64,000 nucleotides of DNA, taken from NCBI RefSeq assembly GCF_000473325.1, contig NZ_KI421513.1:10717-74716 (forward strand), given 5' to 3'. Made by a program: the position numbers and the translations under genes. Below, one piece after another: positions 40,364 through 49,943 of this stretch. The notes beneath the pieces were generated by a model, which had not been told where the DNA came from, did no database searches, and saw only the letters and a program-made list of their open reading frames with translations. The stretch comes from Leisingera caerulea DSM 24564 (lineage in GTDB: Bacteria; Pseudomonadota; Alphaproteobacteria; Rhodobacterales; Rhodobacteraceae). Each line of letters opens with the position of its first letter. The first letter of the stretch is position 1.

Positions 40364-41071
40364 ATGAAACCCGAATACCGCCTCCACTATGCCCCCGACA
40401 ACGCCTCACTGGTCATCCGGCTGGTGCTGGAGGAGCTTGGCCAGCCTTATGAAACCGTTCTGGTCGACCGCAAGGCGCAGGCGCAAAACAGCGCCGAATA
40501 CCGGGCGTTGAACCCGAACGGGCTGATCCCGGTGCTGGAAACCCCGGACGGTGCGGTGTTCGAGACCGCCGCCATCCTCCTGTGGCTCTCCGAACGCCAC
40601 GCCGCGATGGCGCCGCAGCCCGGCAGCACGGATCGCGCGGTGTTCCTGAAATGGCTGTTCTTCGCCTCCAACACCCTGCATGCCGACCTGCGGATGCTGT
40701 TCTACCCGGATAAATACATCGGCGATGCAAAGCCCCATCAGGACCAGCTGCAAACCGTGCTGCGCCAGCGCCTGCACCGCCACCTGACCCATCTCGACCA
40801 GGCCGCCGCCGCCCGCCCCGCCTGGCTCGGCGCGCCGCAGCCCTCTGTGCTGGACTATTACCTGGCCTGCCAGTTACGCTGGATGGCGCTCTACCCGGCG
40901 CAGGCTAACAAATCCTGGTTCACCCTGGCCCATTACCCCAGCCTGCAGCGCCTCTGCGCCGCGCTGGAGCACCGTGCCGCCGTTGCCGAGTCGCGCGAGG
41001 CCGAGGGCCTCGGCGCCACCCCGTTCACATCCCCGGCCTACGCCAATCCCCCAGAAGGATCAGCCACCTAA
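40364..41071 (+). CDS. glutathione S-transferase family protein
   Basis: From ATG 40364 (MKPEYRLHYAPDNASLVIRL) the 235-aa protein has an N-terminal thioredoxin-like half with ALNPNGLIPVLETPDGAVFE and TAAILLWLSERH, and a helical C-terminal half. The catalytic Ser appears as NASLVIRL. The stop overlaps the sdaA start (TAATG), so the two are translated together, though no direct pathway link is known. Substrate unknown. Confidence 0.88.
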   Translation: MKPEYRLHYAPDNASLVIRLVLEELGQPYETVLVDRKAQAQNSAEYRALNPNGLIPVLETPDGAVFETAAILLWLSERHAAMAPQPGSTDRAVFLKWLFFASNTLHADLRMLFYPDKYIGDAKPHQDQLQTVLRQRLHRHLTHLDQAAAARPAWLGAPQPSVLDYYLACQLRWMALYPAQANKSWFTLAHYPSLQRLCAALEHRAAVAESREAEGLGATPFTSPAYANPPEGSAT

Positions 41072-42444
41072 TGTTCCTCTCCGTTTTCGACATGTTCAAA
41101 GTGGGCATCGGCCCGTCGTCCTCCCACACTATGGGGCCGATGGTCGCCGCCGCGCGCTTCCTCGACATGATGCGTGCCTCGCCGTTTGAATTCCACGGGC
41201 TGCGCGCCTCGCTGCACGGCTCGCTCGCCTTCACCGGCGTCGGCCACGCCACCGACCGCGCCACCATCCTCGGCCTCGGCGGCTTTGTCGCCCATGACTA
41301 TGATGACGAGAAGGCAGAGGCCTTCCTGGCGGAGCTGGCGAAGACCCATAAGATGCACCCGGAGGGGCTGGGCGAGCTGCACTTCGACCCCAAGGCCGAC
41401 ATGATCTTCGACTACGATCACGCGCTGCCGGGCCACGCCAACGGCATGATCCTGATGGCAACCGACGCCCAGGGCGACGTGATCCTCAAGCAGGTGTTCT
41501 ACTCGATCGGCGGCGGCTTTGTCGTCACTGAGGAGGAACTGGCCGCAGGCAAGGCGACCGACGAGGGCGACCCGGTCCCCTACCCGTTTAAATCCGCGGC
41601 CGAGATGCTGGAAATGGCCAAGGCCAGCGGCAAGTCGATTGCCGACATGAAGCGCGCCAACGAAATCTCCCGCGGCTGCTCCGAGAGCCTCGCCAAGGGC
41701 ACCGCCCGCATCTGGCAGGTGATGAACGACTGCATCAACCGCGGGCTGGAGCGCGACGGCATCCTGCCCGGCGGATTGAAGGTGCGCCGCCGCGCCAAGG
41801 GCATCTATGACGCGCTGATGGCAGAACGCGGCCTGAATCAGACCGCGCCGCACACCATCAACGACTGGATGAGCGTTTACGCGATGGCGGTGAACGAGGA
41901 AAACGCGGCTGGCGGCCAGGTTGTGACCGCCCCCACCAACGGCGCCGCAGGCACCCTGCCGGCTGTGATCCGCTATTACCTCGACCACGTGCCCGGCGCG
42001 TCGGAGGCCCATGTCGAGGATTTCCTGCTGACCGCCGCCGCCATTGCCGGCCTCGTGAAATACAACGCGTCCATATCGGGTGCCGAGGCAGGCTGCCAGG
42101 CAGAGGTCGGCTCTGCCTCAGCAATGTCCGCCGCGGGCCTCTGCGCGGTGATGGGCGGCACGCCCGAACAGGTGGAAAACGCGGCTGAAATCGCGCTGGA
42201 GCATCATCTGGGCATGACCTGCGACCCCGTGAAGGGCCTGGTGCAAGTCCCCTGCATCGAGCGCAACGGTCTGGCGGCAATCAAGGCGGTCTCCGCCGCC
42301 TCGCTGGCCTTGCGCGGCGACGGCCAGCACTTCGTGCCGCTGGACGCCTGCATCGAGACCATGCGCCAGACCGGCGCCGACATGCACGACAAGTACAAGG
42401 AAACCTCTCTCGGCGGCCTGGCGGTGAACGTGCCGAACTGCTGA
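41071..42444 (+). CDS. sdaA: L-serine ammonia-lyase (iron-sulfur, SdaA type)
   Basis: The 457-aa single-chain enzyme starts [20 protein letters not shown] and continues with [11 protein letters not shown], the beta domain; the alpha domain carries three Cys likely to bind [4Fe-4S]: [21 protein letters not shown] and VPCIERNG. It converts L-serine to pyruvate and ammonia. Coupled to a GST gene upstream. Confidence 0.97.
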   Translation: MFLSVFDMFKVGIGPSSSHTMGPMVAAARFLDMMRASPFEFHGLRASLHGSLAFTGVGHATDRATILGLGGFVAHDYDDEKAEAFLAELAKTHKMHPEGLGELHFDPKADMIFDYDHALPGHANGMILMATDAQGDVILKQVFYSIGGGFVVTEEELAAGKATDEGDPVPYPFKSAAEMLEMAKASGKSIADMKRANEISRGCSESLAKGTARIWQVMNDCINRGLERDGILPGGLKVRRRAKGIYDALMAERGLNQTAPHTINDWMSVYAMAVNEENAAGGQVVTAPTNGAAGTLPAVIRYYLDHVPGASEAHVEDFLLTAAAIAGLVKYNASISGAEAGCQAEVGSASAMSAAGLCAVMGGTPEQVENAAEIALEHHLGMTCDPVKGLVQVPCIERNGLAAIKAVSAASLALRGDGQHFVPLDACIETMRQTGADMHDKYKETSLGGLAVNVPNC

Positions 42445-42514
42445 GGTTCCGGGCTCCTTAGGGACACCCTCTTGGGCCGTGGCGCGCAGCGGCACGGCCC
42501 GCGCCTGACCTTCC

Positions 42515-42546
42515 CGTCATGCCGGAGACATGCTTTCAGCATGACG
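42515..42546. repeat. dispersed hairpin repeat family 2, copy 1
   Basis: CGTCATGC (42515-42522) and GCATGACG (42539-42546) form a perfect 8-bp stem; the unit continues AAGGCGC. A second copy lies at 48421-48452 with CGTCATGC and GCACGACG. Both stand in intergenic DNA beside GC-rich GCAGG/CCTGC sequence. Confidence 0.55.
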
Positions 42547-42697
42547 AAGGCGCATTCGCGCCCTCCCAAGGGCAGGCCCGCGCCTTGTGGTGCGGGACGC
42601 GGCAACTGGCGCGCGTTCCTTGCAAAGGGACGCAACGTCTCTCCTTCTCCCGCAACTCCAGCTTGCGCCGTTTACCGTGCAGGCCTAGCCTGCCGCC

Positions 42698-43612
42698 ATG
42701 ACACAGGACCGGCCCCTCCTCGGCATCGCCTTGATGCTGGGCTTCTGCATGGTGATCCCGCTGGGCGACGCCATTGCAAAACTGCTGACCAACCGCGTGC
42801 CGGTTGCCCAGATCGTCTTCATCCGTTTTGCCGCCCAGGCCGCGATCCTGCTGCCGCTGGCGCTGGCCCTGCGCCTGCCGCTCAGCCTGTCGCGCCGGGT
42901 GGCGCCGCTCCTGTTCCTGCGCACGCTGCTGCAGATGGGCGGCATTGCCGCCATGTTCACCGCCTTCCGCTACCTGCCGCTGGCCGATGCGGTGGCAATT
43001 GCTTTCGTGATGCCCTTCCTGATGCTGCTCTTGGGCAAATTTGTCCTGCACGAGAACGTCGGCCTGCACCGCCTCGGTGCCTGCGTGGTTGGCTTCTCCG
43101 GCACCCTGCTGGTCATTCAGCCCAGCTTCGCCGCCGTCGGCTGGAACGCGCTCTGGCCGCTCTTGGTGGCGGTGATCTTTGCCCTGTTCATGCTGATCAC
43201 CCGCAAGATCGCCAAGGAGACCGATCCCATCTCGGTCCAGGCGGTGGCGGGCGTCATGGGCACGGTGCTGCTGGCCCCGGTGCTGCTGATCGGCGATGCC
43301 GCCGGCGTTGCCGCCCTTTCCACCGCCCTGCCGCCGCAGGACACCTGGAGCCTCTTGGCCGCCGCAGGCGCCCTCGGCACCGTCGCCCACCTTCTCATGA
43401 CCTGGAGCCTGCGGTTCGCCCCCACCTCCACCCTCGCCTCGATGCAATACCTGGAGATCCCGGTGGCGGTGTTCTTCGGCTGGCTGATCTTTGCGGAACT
43501 CCCCAACACGCTCGCCGCCTTCGGCATCCTGCTGACCATCAGCGCGGGCCTCTATGCAGTGATGCGCGAGCGCAAGCCCTCCGAAACCGAAGAGCGCATC
43601 AACCCCGCCTGA
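42698..43612 (+). CDS. EamA/DMT-superfamily permease
   Basis: The 304-aa protein has ten membrane helices in two EamA halves: RPLLGIALMLGFCMVIPLGD, FRYLPLADAVAIAFVMPFLM, and TSTLASMQYLEIPVAVFFGW near the end. Substrate unknown. The last 14 bases overlap the convergent thiamine pyrophosphokinase gene within a 12-bp repeat array. Confidence 0.88.
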   Translation: MTQDRPLLGIALMLGFCMVIPLGDAIAKLLTNRVPVAQIVFIRFAAQAAILLPLALALRLPLSLSRRVAPLLFLRTLLQMGGIAAMFTAFRYLPLADAVAIAFVMPFLMLLLGKFVLHENVGLHRLGACVVGFSGTLLVIQPSFAAVGWNALWPLLVAVIFALFMLITRKIAKETDPISVQAVAGVMGTVLLAPVLLIGDAAGVAALSTALPPQDTWSLLAAAGALGTVAHLLMTWSLRFAPTSTLASMQYLEIPVAVFFGWLIFAELPNTLAAFGILLTISAGLYAVMRERKPSETEERINPA

Positions 43613-44297
43613 GATCCCGCCTGAGATCCTGCCTGAAATCCAGCCTCAGCGCGCGCAGCACCTCCGCCAGCAGCCGCCGCGGCACAATCGCCAGCAGGCC
43701 CGGCCCGTCCGGCAGCAGCCGCACCGGACCCAGCGCCCGGTTCGAGGTGCCGATCCGCCCCATCGGCGACATCACCAGACCCTCGATCGGCCACTCCAGC
43801 CCCTCCGAACGCCCCGTCGCCTCCTGCATCGGGAACAGCGAAATCACCTCGCCCGCCCGGGCCGGCAGCGCCACCTCATGCGTCAGGTGAAAGATCACTT
43901 CGGTTTCGCCAATCAGCACGCACGGCGTCTGATGCCCCTGCACCAGCGTGCTGAACGCCGCCAGCTGATGATCCACCCGCGCCCCCAGGAACCCGACCGC
44001 CAGCACCGCCGGCGCCGCAATCGAGCGCAGCGCCTTGTCGAAATCGGTGCTGTCCTGCTCCGCCACCGGGTGCAGCGCCTCCGGCGGCAGCTGCGCCCGC
44101 ACGTCCTCGCTCAGCGAGTCGAAATCCCCGATCACCGCCTGCGGCCAGTATCCCGCCGCCAGCGCCGCCGCCGCGCCGCCGTCCGCCGCCACCAGCTTGG
44201 GCGCCAGCGCCAAGGCCTCCGCCAGCGCGCCAGTGGCGATTTCACCGCCGCCAATCAGGGTGATTGGTTCCGGTGCTTCAACAATCAGTCTGTCCAT
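43599..44297 (-). CDS. thiamine pyrophosphokinase
   Basis: From ATG 44297 (MDRLIVEAPEPITLIGGGEI) the 232-aa protein has the TPK motifs ADGGAAAALAAGYWPQAVIG, GDFDSL, DSTDFDKAL and GFLGARVDHQLAAFSTL, giving the catalytic Asp residues. It makes thiamine diphosphate from thiamine and ATP. Its C-terminal tail DFRQDLRRDLRRG is encoded by 12-bp repeats that also cover the stop of the convergent EamA gene. Confidence 0.9.
   Translation of the reverse strand: MDRLIVEAPEPITLIGGGEIATGALAEALALAPKLVAADGGAAAALAAGYWPQAVIGDFDSLSEDVRAQLPPEALHPVAEQDSTDFDKALRSIAAPAVLAVGFLGARVDHQLAAFSTLVQGHQTPCVLIGETEVIFHLTHEVALPARAGEVISLFPMQEATGRSEGLEWPIEGLVMSPMGRIGTSNRALGPVRLLPDGPGLLAIVPRRLLAEVLRALRLDFRQDLRRDLRRG
43606..43641. 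repeat. three tandem 12-bp repeats across two stop codons
   Basis: CGCCTGAGATCC occurs at 43606-43617 and 43618-43629, then TGCCTGAAATCC to 43641. The array holds the EamA stop and encodes the repeated Asp-Leu-Arg-Arg tail of thiamine pyrophosphokinase on the other strand. Copy number change would alter that tail by four residues per unit. Confidence 0.8.
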
Positions 44298-44404
44298 TCG
44301 GCATATTCCCGCCTGTTTTGGAAACAGGTCACAATCTGAACACAAAATGATACGATCAATTGCACGGATTCGAGCAAAATTGGTCCTTCCAGCCAATAAG
44401 GTGA

Positions 44405-46543
44405 ATGGCAACAGATGTGGCGAAGACGAGCGAGCTGATGGTACACAACAACAAAGTCTTGACGGTATCCTATGGAACCTTTTCCTGCACATTGGAAGGG
44501 TTCGAGGACTCGTTCGGCACGATGAAGGCCATCGCTGAGTATTTCCGCGACCTGGCAGCGGATGACCGTTACTTCGGCGCAGAGCCGCCGCAGCCCGATG
44601 CCGACATGCTGGCCCGCATTGCCCAGCGCGAGATCGCCCGCCAGGTCGAGGCCCGCACCAGCGACGGCGGCATCCACCTGCGCGCCGCCACCCCGGCGCT
44701 CGGCGCCGCCGCCGCACCGGCTCCGGCGCCTGCCGCCGAACCGGCGGCAGAGCAGCCCGCCCCTGCCCCGGCAGAAGAACCGGCAGCCGCACCGGAGGCA
44801 GCGCAGCCCGCCTCCACGCCGGAACCGGTTGCAGACACCGCCGCGGACGAAGCAGACACCCAGACCGTCGAAGCCGCCGCAGCAGCAGCAGCGGACGAAG
44901 CAGCCGCGGTCGACGCAGCTGAGCACGCCGCAGAAGAAACCGCCGAAGCCGAAGCCGAAGCCGAAGCCGAAGCCGAAGCCGAAGCCGAAGCCGAAGAAAC
45001 CATCGCCGCGGCCCTGGAAAACGCAAGCGCCGCAACGCAGGACACGGAGCGTAAAGACACCCCGGCAGTCGAGCTGCTGGAAGTCAACGAGGCCGCCGCG
45101 GAAGAGGACGCCAGCACCCCGCAGGCAGCCGAAGCCGAAGAACAGGCCGACGAACCCGCCCCGCGTATGGAAGAAGCGGAAGAAGAGGACAGCGTGCCCG
45201 CCGCCGACAGCATCGCCGCCAAGCTGCAGCGCATCCGCGCGGTGGTGGCCCAGGCACCCGAAGAAGACTTCAGCGAAGATGAGCACGCCGACGACGTGCT
45301 GGAAAACGCCGCCGAGGAAATCACCAGCGCGCTGATGGAGGACGACGGCACCGGCGCACCGGATTTCGATGACGAGGGCGACGACGAGATCGCCAGAACG
45401 CTGGACCGCCTGGACTTGGGCCGCGCAGCGGCGCAACAGCCGGAGACCACCGCAGAGGCAAGCGCCGGCGGCGCCGACGACGGCTCTGACGGCAGCCTGT
45501 TTGCGGATTTGCAAGACAGTGCCGCAGCGGACCGCAGCGAGGACGCAGCAGCCCGCAGCCCGGCAGCAGAGGAAGACGCCGCTCAGGCCCCCGCTCCCGA
45601 ACCCGCGCCCGCGCCGCGCGTGCGCATCACCAAGGTCAAGCGCACCGATTTCGACAAGGCCCTCGCCTCCGGCCGCCTGCAGGACACCGGCAGCCGCCCG
45701 CAGCCGCAGCCCGAACCGGCGGAGCTGTCGGAGGAGGACGAAGCCGACCTGATGCGCGAGCTGGCCGAGGTGGAAGCGGAAATCCTGGCCGCCTCTGAGC
45801 TGCCCGGCGAAGACAGCACTGATGACACCGCCCCTGACACCGCCGGGGCCGGTGCAGCCGCGGATCAGCCGGCCGGATCAAGCCTGGCGGACAGCGATGT
45901 CAGCCGCCTGATGGCCGCCGCCGACGCCAAGCTCGAAGAACCCGAATCAGCCTCCTCGCGCGAGGCTTACAGCCACCTGCGCGCCGCCGTTGCCGCCGCC
46001 AAGGCCGGCCCGGCAGGGGGCACAGGCGGCAGCGACGACGCCCAGGCCTACCGCGAGGATCTGGCCAGCGTGGTCCGCCCGCGCCGCCCCGAAGCCCGCC
46101 ACGCCGGCGCCGAGCGCCCGCCCGCCCCGGCGTCCCGCCCGGCACCGCTGAAACTGGTGGCAGCCCAGCGCATCGACCAGGGCGCAGCCGCCGATCAGCC
46201 GGTGCGCCCGCGCCGGGTTTCGGCCGCGGTTCTGGGCGAGGAAGCGGAAACCGGCGGCAGCGGTTTCGCGGCTTACGCCGCCGAGCGCGGCGCCGCCGAG
46301 CTGCACGAGCTGCTGGAAGCCGCCGCCGCCTACATGAGCTTTGTCGAGGGCCGCGACCACTTCTCGCGCCCGCAGCTGATGAACAAGGTGCGCAGCGCCG
46401 GCAGCAGCGAATTCAACCGCGAAGACGGGCTGCGCTCCTTCGGCCAGCTCCTGCGCGACGGCAAAATCGAACGCTCCGGCAACGGCCGGTTCACCGCCTC
46501 CGGCGACATCGGCTTCAAGCCCGGAAAACGCGCCGCGGGCTAA
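44405..46543 (+). CDS. large acidic Ala/Glu-rich protein with conserved ends
   Basis: The 712-aa protein has a conserved-looking N-terminus (MVHNNKVLTVSYGTFSCTLE, GFEDSFGTMKAIAEYFRDLA, then DGGIHLRAA), a long low-complexity middle of Ala, Glu, Asp and Pro, and a C-terminal winged-helix-like domain (FVEGRDHFSRPQLMNKVRSA, REDGLRSFGQLLRDGKIERS). This layout suggests DNA or protein tethering at both ends of an acidic disordered linker. AAGG precedes ATG 44405. No signal peptide or membrane segment. I recall annotations as hypothetical or chemotaxis-related, without proof. Function unknown. Confidence 0.8.
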   Translation: MATDVAKTSELMVHNNKVLTVSYGTFSCTLEGFEDSFGTMKAIAEYFRDLAADDRYFGAEPPQPDADMLARIAQREIARQVEARTSDGGIHLRAATPALGAAAAPAPAPAAEPAAEQPAPAPAEEPAAAPEAAQPASTPEPVADTAADEADTQTVEAAAAAAADEAAAVDAAEHAAEETAEAEAEAEAEAEAEAEAEETIAAALENASAATQDTERKDTPAVELLEVNEAAAEEDASTPQAAEAEEQADEPAPRMEEAEEEDSVPAADSIAAKLQRIRAVVAQAPEEDFSEDEHADDVLENAAEEITSALMEDDGTGAPDFDDEGDDEIARTLDRLDLGRAAAQQPETTAEASAGGADDGSDGSLFADLQDSAAADRSEDAAARSPAAEEDAAQAPAPEPAPAPRVRITKVKRTDFDKALASGRLQDTGSRPQPQPEPAELSEEDEADLMRELAEVEAEILAASELPGEDSTDDTAPDTAGAGAAADQPAGSSLADSDVSRLMAAADAKLEEPESASSREAYSHLRAAVAAAKAGPAGGTGGSDDAQAYREDLASVVRPRRPEARHAGAERPPAPASRPAPLKLVAAQRIDQGAAADQPVRPRRVSAAVLGEEAETGGSGFAAYAAERGAAELHELLEAAAAYMSFVEGRDHFSRPQLMNKVRSAGSSEFNREDGLRSFGQLLRDGKIERSGNGRFTASGDIGFKPGKRAAG
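44942..44995 (+). repeat. GCCGAA hexanucleotide microsatellite, nine copies
   Basis: Nine uninterrupted GCCGAA units lie in frame inside the acidic protein and encode alternating Ala-Glu. Slippage would lengthen or shorten the linker by two residues per unit without frameshift. Confidence 0.95.
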
Positions 46544-46563
46544 GCCCCGCACAGCACAAACAA

Positions 46564-46591
46564 AAAAGGCGGCCCCGCAAGGCCGCCTTTT
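46564..46591 (+). terminator. terminator after the acidic protein gene
   Basis: AAAAGGCGGCC (46564-46574) and GGCCGCCTTTT (46581-46591) pair across a CCGCAA loop with flanking A and T runs. It lies 21 bases after the stop at 46543. Confidence 0.88.
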
Positions 46592-46656
46592 CTTTTGCAA
46601 ACCGGATCCAGCTTCATCTGGCCGGAAATATCCCGGGGTGAATTGGCCGTCAGGCC

Positions 46657-46705
46657 AAGAGGGGCAGCGCCCCTCTTCCGATCAAACCTGAGGGGCAGCG
46701 CCCCT
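46657..46705. repeat. two GAGGGGC-AGC-GCCCCTC hairpins at the 3' side of DUF2842
   Basis: AAGAGGGGC-AGC-GCCCCTCTT (46657-46677) and AGGGGC-AGC-GCCCCT (46691-46705) are tandem hairpins with the same loop. They lie at the 3' end of the leftward purA-DUF2842 operon and may terminate it or protect the mRNA. Confidence 0.55.
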
Positions 46706-46708
46706 AAC

Positions 46709-46948
46709 TTATTGGTCTTCACCGGCGTCCGGGTCTGCCTGACCCACGCCGCGGAACACGAATTTGAACGGCAGCACCCAGACGATGCCCAGCGCCACAT
46801 AGACGATCAGCTCAAGCCACAGCGGCGGGCGGTCCAGCCAGTTCATCACCGTGACCGCGGCCACTATGTACAACGGCATCCCCACCAGCAGGATCACCAG
46901 GGCCCAGCGCCGCCGGGCCTTGTAGCTCAGGCCCTTGCCGTCAGCCAT
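46709..46948 (-). CDS. DUF2842 small membrane protein
   Basis: The 79-aa protein ([20 protein letters not shown]...) has two membrane helices and the DUF2842 pattern: LSYKARRRWALVILLVGMPL, WLDRPPLWLELIVYVALGIV and PFKFVFRGVGQADPDAGE. The start overlaps the purA stop, so it is translated with PurA. Function is not known. Confidence 0.88.
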   Translation of the reverse strand: MADGKGLSYKARRRWALVILLVGMPLYIVAAVTVMNWLDRPPLWLELIVYVALGIVWVLPFKFVFRGVGQADPDAGEDQ

Positions 46949-48261
46949 CAGTCGGCAAACGGGTCGGTCACCAGGATGGTGTCGTCCCGCTCCGGGCTGG
47001 TGGACAGCAGCGCCACCGGGCATTCGATCAGCTCTTCCACGCGCTTCACGTATTTGATCGCATTGGCGGGCAGGTCGTTCCAGCTGCGCGCGCCCTCGGT
47101 CGACTCGCTCCAGCCCGGCATTTCCTCATAGACGGGCACGCAGCGGGCCTGCTGGTCGGCGGCAGTCGGCAGGTAGTCAAGGCGATCGCCGTCCAGCTCA
47201 TAACCGGTGCAGATCTTCAGCGTCTCAAACCCGTCCAGCACATCCAGCTTGGTCAGCGAAATACCGTTGATGCCGGAGGTGGCGCAGGTCTGGCGCACCA
47301 GGCAGGCGTCGAACCAGCCGCAGCGGCGCTGACGGCCGGTGGTGGTGCCGAACTCATGGCCGCGGGTGCCCAGACGCTCGCCGTCCGCGTCCGGGTTGCC
47401 CTCGGCGTCCAGCAGCTCAGTCGGGAACGGGCCCTCGCCCACACGGGTGGTATAGGCCTTCACGATGCCCAGCACATAGTCGATCGAGCCCGGGCCGATG
47501 CCGACACCGGTGGCCGCCTGGCCCGCAATCACGTTCGAGGACGTGACAAAGGGATAGGTGCCGAAATCAATGTCCAGCAGAGCGCCTTGCGCGCCTTCGA
47601 ACAGGATCCGCTTGCCCGCCTTGCGCTTCTCGTTCAGCACCTTCCAGACCGGCGCCGCAAACGGCAGGATCTGCGGGGCGATCTTTTTCAGCTGTTCAAT
47701 CAGAGCGTCGCGGTCCACCGGGTCGACGCCCAGGCCCTTGCGCAGCGGGTCATGGTGCTGCAGCGCGCGGTCGACGCGGGCTTCCAGCGTGGCCTCATCC
47801 GCCAGGTCGGCAACGCGGATCGCACGGCGGCCCACCTTGTCCTCATATGCCGGGCCGATGCCGCGGCCTGTGGTGCCGATCTTGGTGCCCTTGGAGGCCG
47901 CCTCTTCGCGCGCCCGGTCCAGCTCGCCATGCAGCGGCAGGATCAGCGGCGTGTTTTCGGCGATCATCAGGGTTTCCGGGGTGATCTCCACGCCCTGCTC
48001 CTGAACGGTCGCGATTTCCTTCATCAGATGCCAGGGGTCCAGCACCACGCCATTGCCGATGACCGACAGCTTGCCGCCGCGCACCACGCCCGAGGGCAGC
48101 GCGTGCAGCTTGTAGACCTTGCCGTCAATGACCAGCGTGTGGCCGGCGTTATGGCCGCCCTGGAAGCGGGCGATCACGTCTGCACGCTCGCTCAGCCAGT
48201 CCACGATCTTGCCTTTCCCTTCGTCGCCCCACTGGGCGCCGACTACGACGACATTGGCCAT
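46948..48261 (-). CDS. purA: adenylosuccinate synthetase
   Basis: From ATG 48261 ([20 protein letters not shown]) the protein has the P-loop [67 protein letters not shown] and [20 protein letters not shown]. It makes adenylosuccinate from IMP and aspartate with GTP. AAAGGACC precedes the ATG. DUF2842 is coupled downstream. Confidence 0.97.
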   Translation of the reverse strand: MANVVVVGAQWGDEGKGKIVDWLSERADVIARFQGGHNAGHTLVIDGKVYKLHALPSGVVRGGKLSVIGNGVVLDPWHLMKEIATVQEQGVEITPETLMIAENTPLILPLHGELDRAREEAASKGTKIGTTGRGIGPAYEDKVGRRAIRVADLADEATLEARVDRALQHHDPLRKGLGVDPVDRDALIEQLKKIAPQILPFAAPVWKVLNEKRKAGKRILFEGAQGALLDIDFGTYPFVTSSNVIAGQAATGVGIGPGSIDYVLGIVKAYTTRVGEGPFPTELLDAEGNPDADGERLGTRGHEFGTTTGRQRRCGWFDACLVRQTCATSGINGISLTKLDVLDGFETLKICTGYELDGDRLDYLPTAADQQARCVPVYEEMPGWSESTEGARSWNDLPANAIKYVKRVEELIECPVALLSTSPERDDTILVTDPFAD

Positions 48262-48936
48262 ATCCGGTCCTTTACAGTCTGGTTCAAACCCACGCTCATA
48301 TAGCGATGCTGCGCAGGCAGTGGAACCGCAAATTCGCCGCGGCAGGCGCTTATTCACGGGGTACTTTGCCTTCCCCGCCCGGAATCAAGCCGCAGGCGCC
48401 GGGCGAGCGCCTGCCCGCCCCGTCATGCCGGGGGCGTGCTTGCAGCACGACGCTGGCGCTCTGGAGAGGGCAGCGTGCCGCTGATAACCCGTACGGACTT
48501 TGCAGGGATAAATTGCCATGCACAGCCGTTGCAGCGCCACCCCGCGGGCAAGCGCCCGCCCTGATCATCTGGCTCACCTGCCATGTGTTGCGCACCCGCC
48601 GCACGCCCCGTTCACGCGACCCTCATGCCCCTATGCCATGCTCCCAGACGATCGCGATCCCCCAGCCATGGTTCCCGCGCGCGGGGCCATGATACGAGGC
48701 GCAGGCATCTGTGTGGCTGCCTGCGCAACACCCGGAGAACGGCCCTGATAAAAAGGGGGTCGTCCAGGATATCCTGTCCGAGCAGGCCCCCCGCGGGGTC
48801 TGTCCACCTCCACCCGGCGGCGCCGCCCCCTTAAATGGGACATTGCGCTAAACGGCGCGAAGCGAACGAAAAAACAGAAACGGCAAAAAGAAACCGCCCA
48901 GGCCGCCCAGGCCCCGGCGGCCAAACCTGCGCGCGC
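48262..48936. other. long intergenic region with one dispersed repeat
   Basis: No gene is supported in this 675-base gap between purA and the nitrile hydratase accessory gene. Copy 2 of the hairpin repeat family lies at 48421-48452. The rest is GC-rich with several short open frames on both strands that look non-coding. The purA promoter must lie in its first 150 bases. Confidence 0.6.
48421..48452. repeat. dispersed hairpin repeat family 2, copy 2
   Basis: CGTCATGC (48421-48428) and GCACGACG (48445-48452) form an 8-bp stem with one pair that is G.U only on the - strand. The loop CGGGGGCGTGCTTGCA resembles that of copy 1 at 42515. Confidence 0.5.
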
Positions 48937-49269
48937 TCAGCCGCGCAGATGCACCGGCGCGCCATGCGGCGTACTCAGATACGCCTCCTCCCAGCGGCTG
49001 CGCATCACCTCGGCCTCCGCACGCGAGGCCGCGCCGTCCTCGGCCAAAAACACCTCCAGCGTCTCCAGCCAGGCGCGGAAGTAATCCTCGCCGCCATCCA
49101 GCTCCCGGCTCAGTCCATGGCGCTTGAGCGTCGCGGAAAACCGCTCCACCCACTCCCCCCAGCTGAACCGCCCGGCCTCATTCAAATGCACCGTCAGCGC
49201 AAAGACCTGCGCGTGCCAGGGTTCTGCAAAAACCGGCTCCGGCGCTGCAACCTCAGGACATCCCCTCAT
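48937..49269 (-). CDS. nitrile hydratase accessory protein (P14K/activator type)
   Basis: The start at ATG 49269 overlaps the beta-subunit stop. The 110-aa protein contains FAEPWHAQVFALTVHLNEAG, FSWGEWVERFSATLKRHG and YFRAWLETLEVFLAEDG, which is the fold of the beta-subunit N-terminal half. Such small proteins insert cobalt into the alpha subunit by subunit exchange. Third gene of the alpha-beta-accessory operon, so cobalt maturation is likely. The upstream extension of the frame is antisense noise over the beta gene. Confidence 0.85.
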   Translation of the reverse strand: MRGCPEVAAPEPVFAEPWHAQVFALTVHLNEAGRFSWGEWVERFSATLKRHGLSRELDGGEDYFRAWLETLEVFLAEDGAASRAEAEVMRSRWEEAYLSTPHGAPVHLRG

Positions 49270-49943
49270 AGCGGCTCCAGATAGCTCTGCCACAGGTCCA
49301 GCACCACCTCGTCCTCCGGATGTTCGGCATGCGCCCACAAGGCGCTGGCATGAAACCGCACCGCATAAAGCGGCTCCGGCGCCTCGCCCAGCCCATGGGC
49401 GCTGCTGTCGGGGAACACATGAGTGCCGTGCAGCCTCAGGATATAGCCCTGCGCCCCGGCGGCATACTGCGGCAGCCTTGTATGCCCGCCATTCACCAGC
49501 GCGCTGTCGGCGGGGATTCGCGCCCGTACCGCCTGCCCCGGCGTGAACCGCGGCTTCGGCCCGCCTGCGCGGTCCGCCGGGCCGCCCTTGGCCAGCACGC
49601 TGGCAACATTCTCCGCCTTCAAGGCCCGCTCCGCCAGCGCATGCAGCCCGGCAGCGCCCTTGCCCTGCAGGTCTTCGCGCGTCAGCACGCCCTTCTCCAC
49701 CAAGAGATCCGCCAGCGCCGCAATCCATTTCTCATAGTAGGAAAACCGCGTGTAGTCCTTGGGCGAGAGCTGTTCGCGGGCGTGCCGTGAGGTGTCGATG
49801 TTCCACTGCCCCAGCGCGCCGCAGGCCAGCGTCACCGCCAAGGCGCGGGCGTGCCAGTCCTCGGCAAAGACCGGTGCGTCCTCCGCCTCGGGCACCACCG
49901 GGCCGTCGCCGAATCGCCCGCCCATGTCATGCACCCGGGTCAT
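49266..49943 (-). CDS. nthB: nitrile hydratase beta subunit
   Basis: The 225-aa protein starts [20 protein letters not shown] and contains [40 protein letters not shown] and the C-terminal [20 protein letters not shown], then [20 protein letters not shown] with [16 protein letters not shown]. It pairs with the alpha subunit to hydrate nitriles to amides. Its ATG overlaps the nthA stop. Confidence 0.93.
   Translation of the reverse strand: MTRVHDMGGRFGDGPVVPEAEDAPVFAEDWHARALAVTLACGALGQWNIDTSRHAREQLSPKDYTRFSYYEKWIAALADLLVEKGVLTREDLQGKGAAGLHALAERALKAENVASVLAKGGPADRAGGPKPRFTPGQAVRARIPADSALVNGGHTRLPQYAAGAQGYILRLHGTHVFPDSSAHGLGEAPEPLYAVRFHASALWAHAEHPEDEVVLDLWQSYLEPL

Noticed and set aside
44285..45514. 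409-codon - strand frame rich in Phe/Gly/Arg
   Set aside because: Antisense to the acidic repeat protein; the FGFGFG run mirrors the GCCGAA microsatellite.
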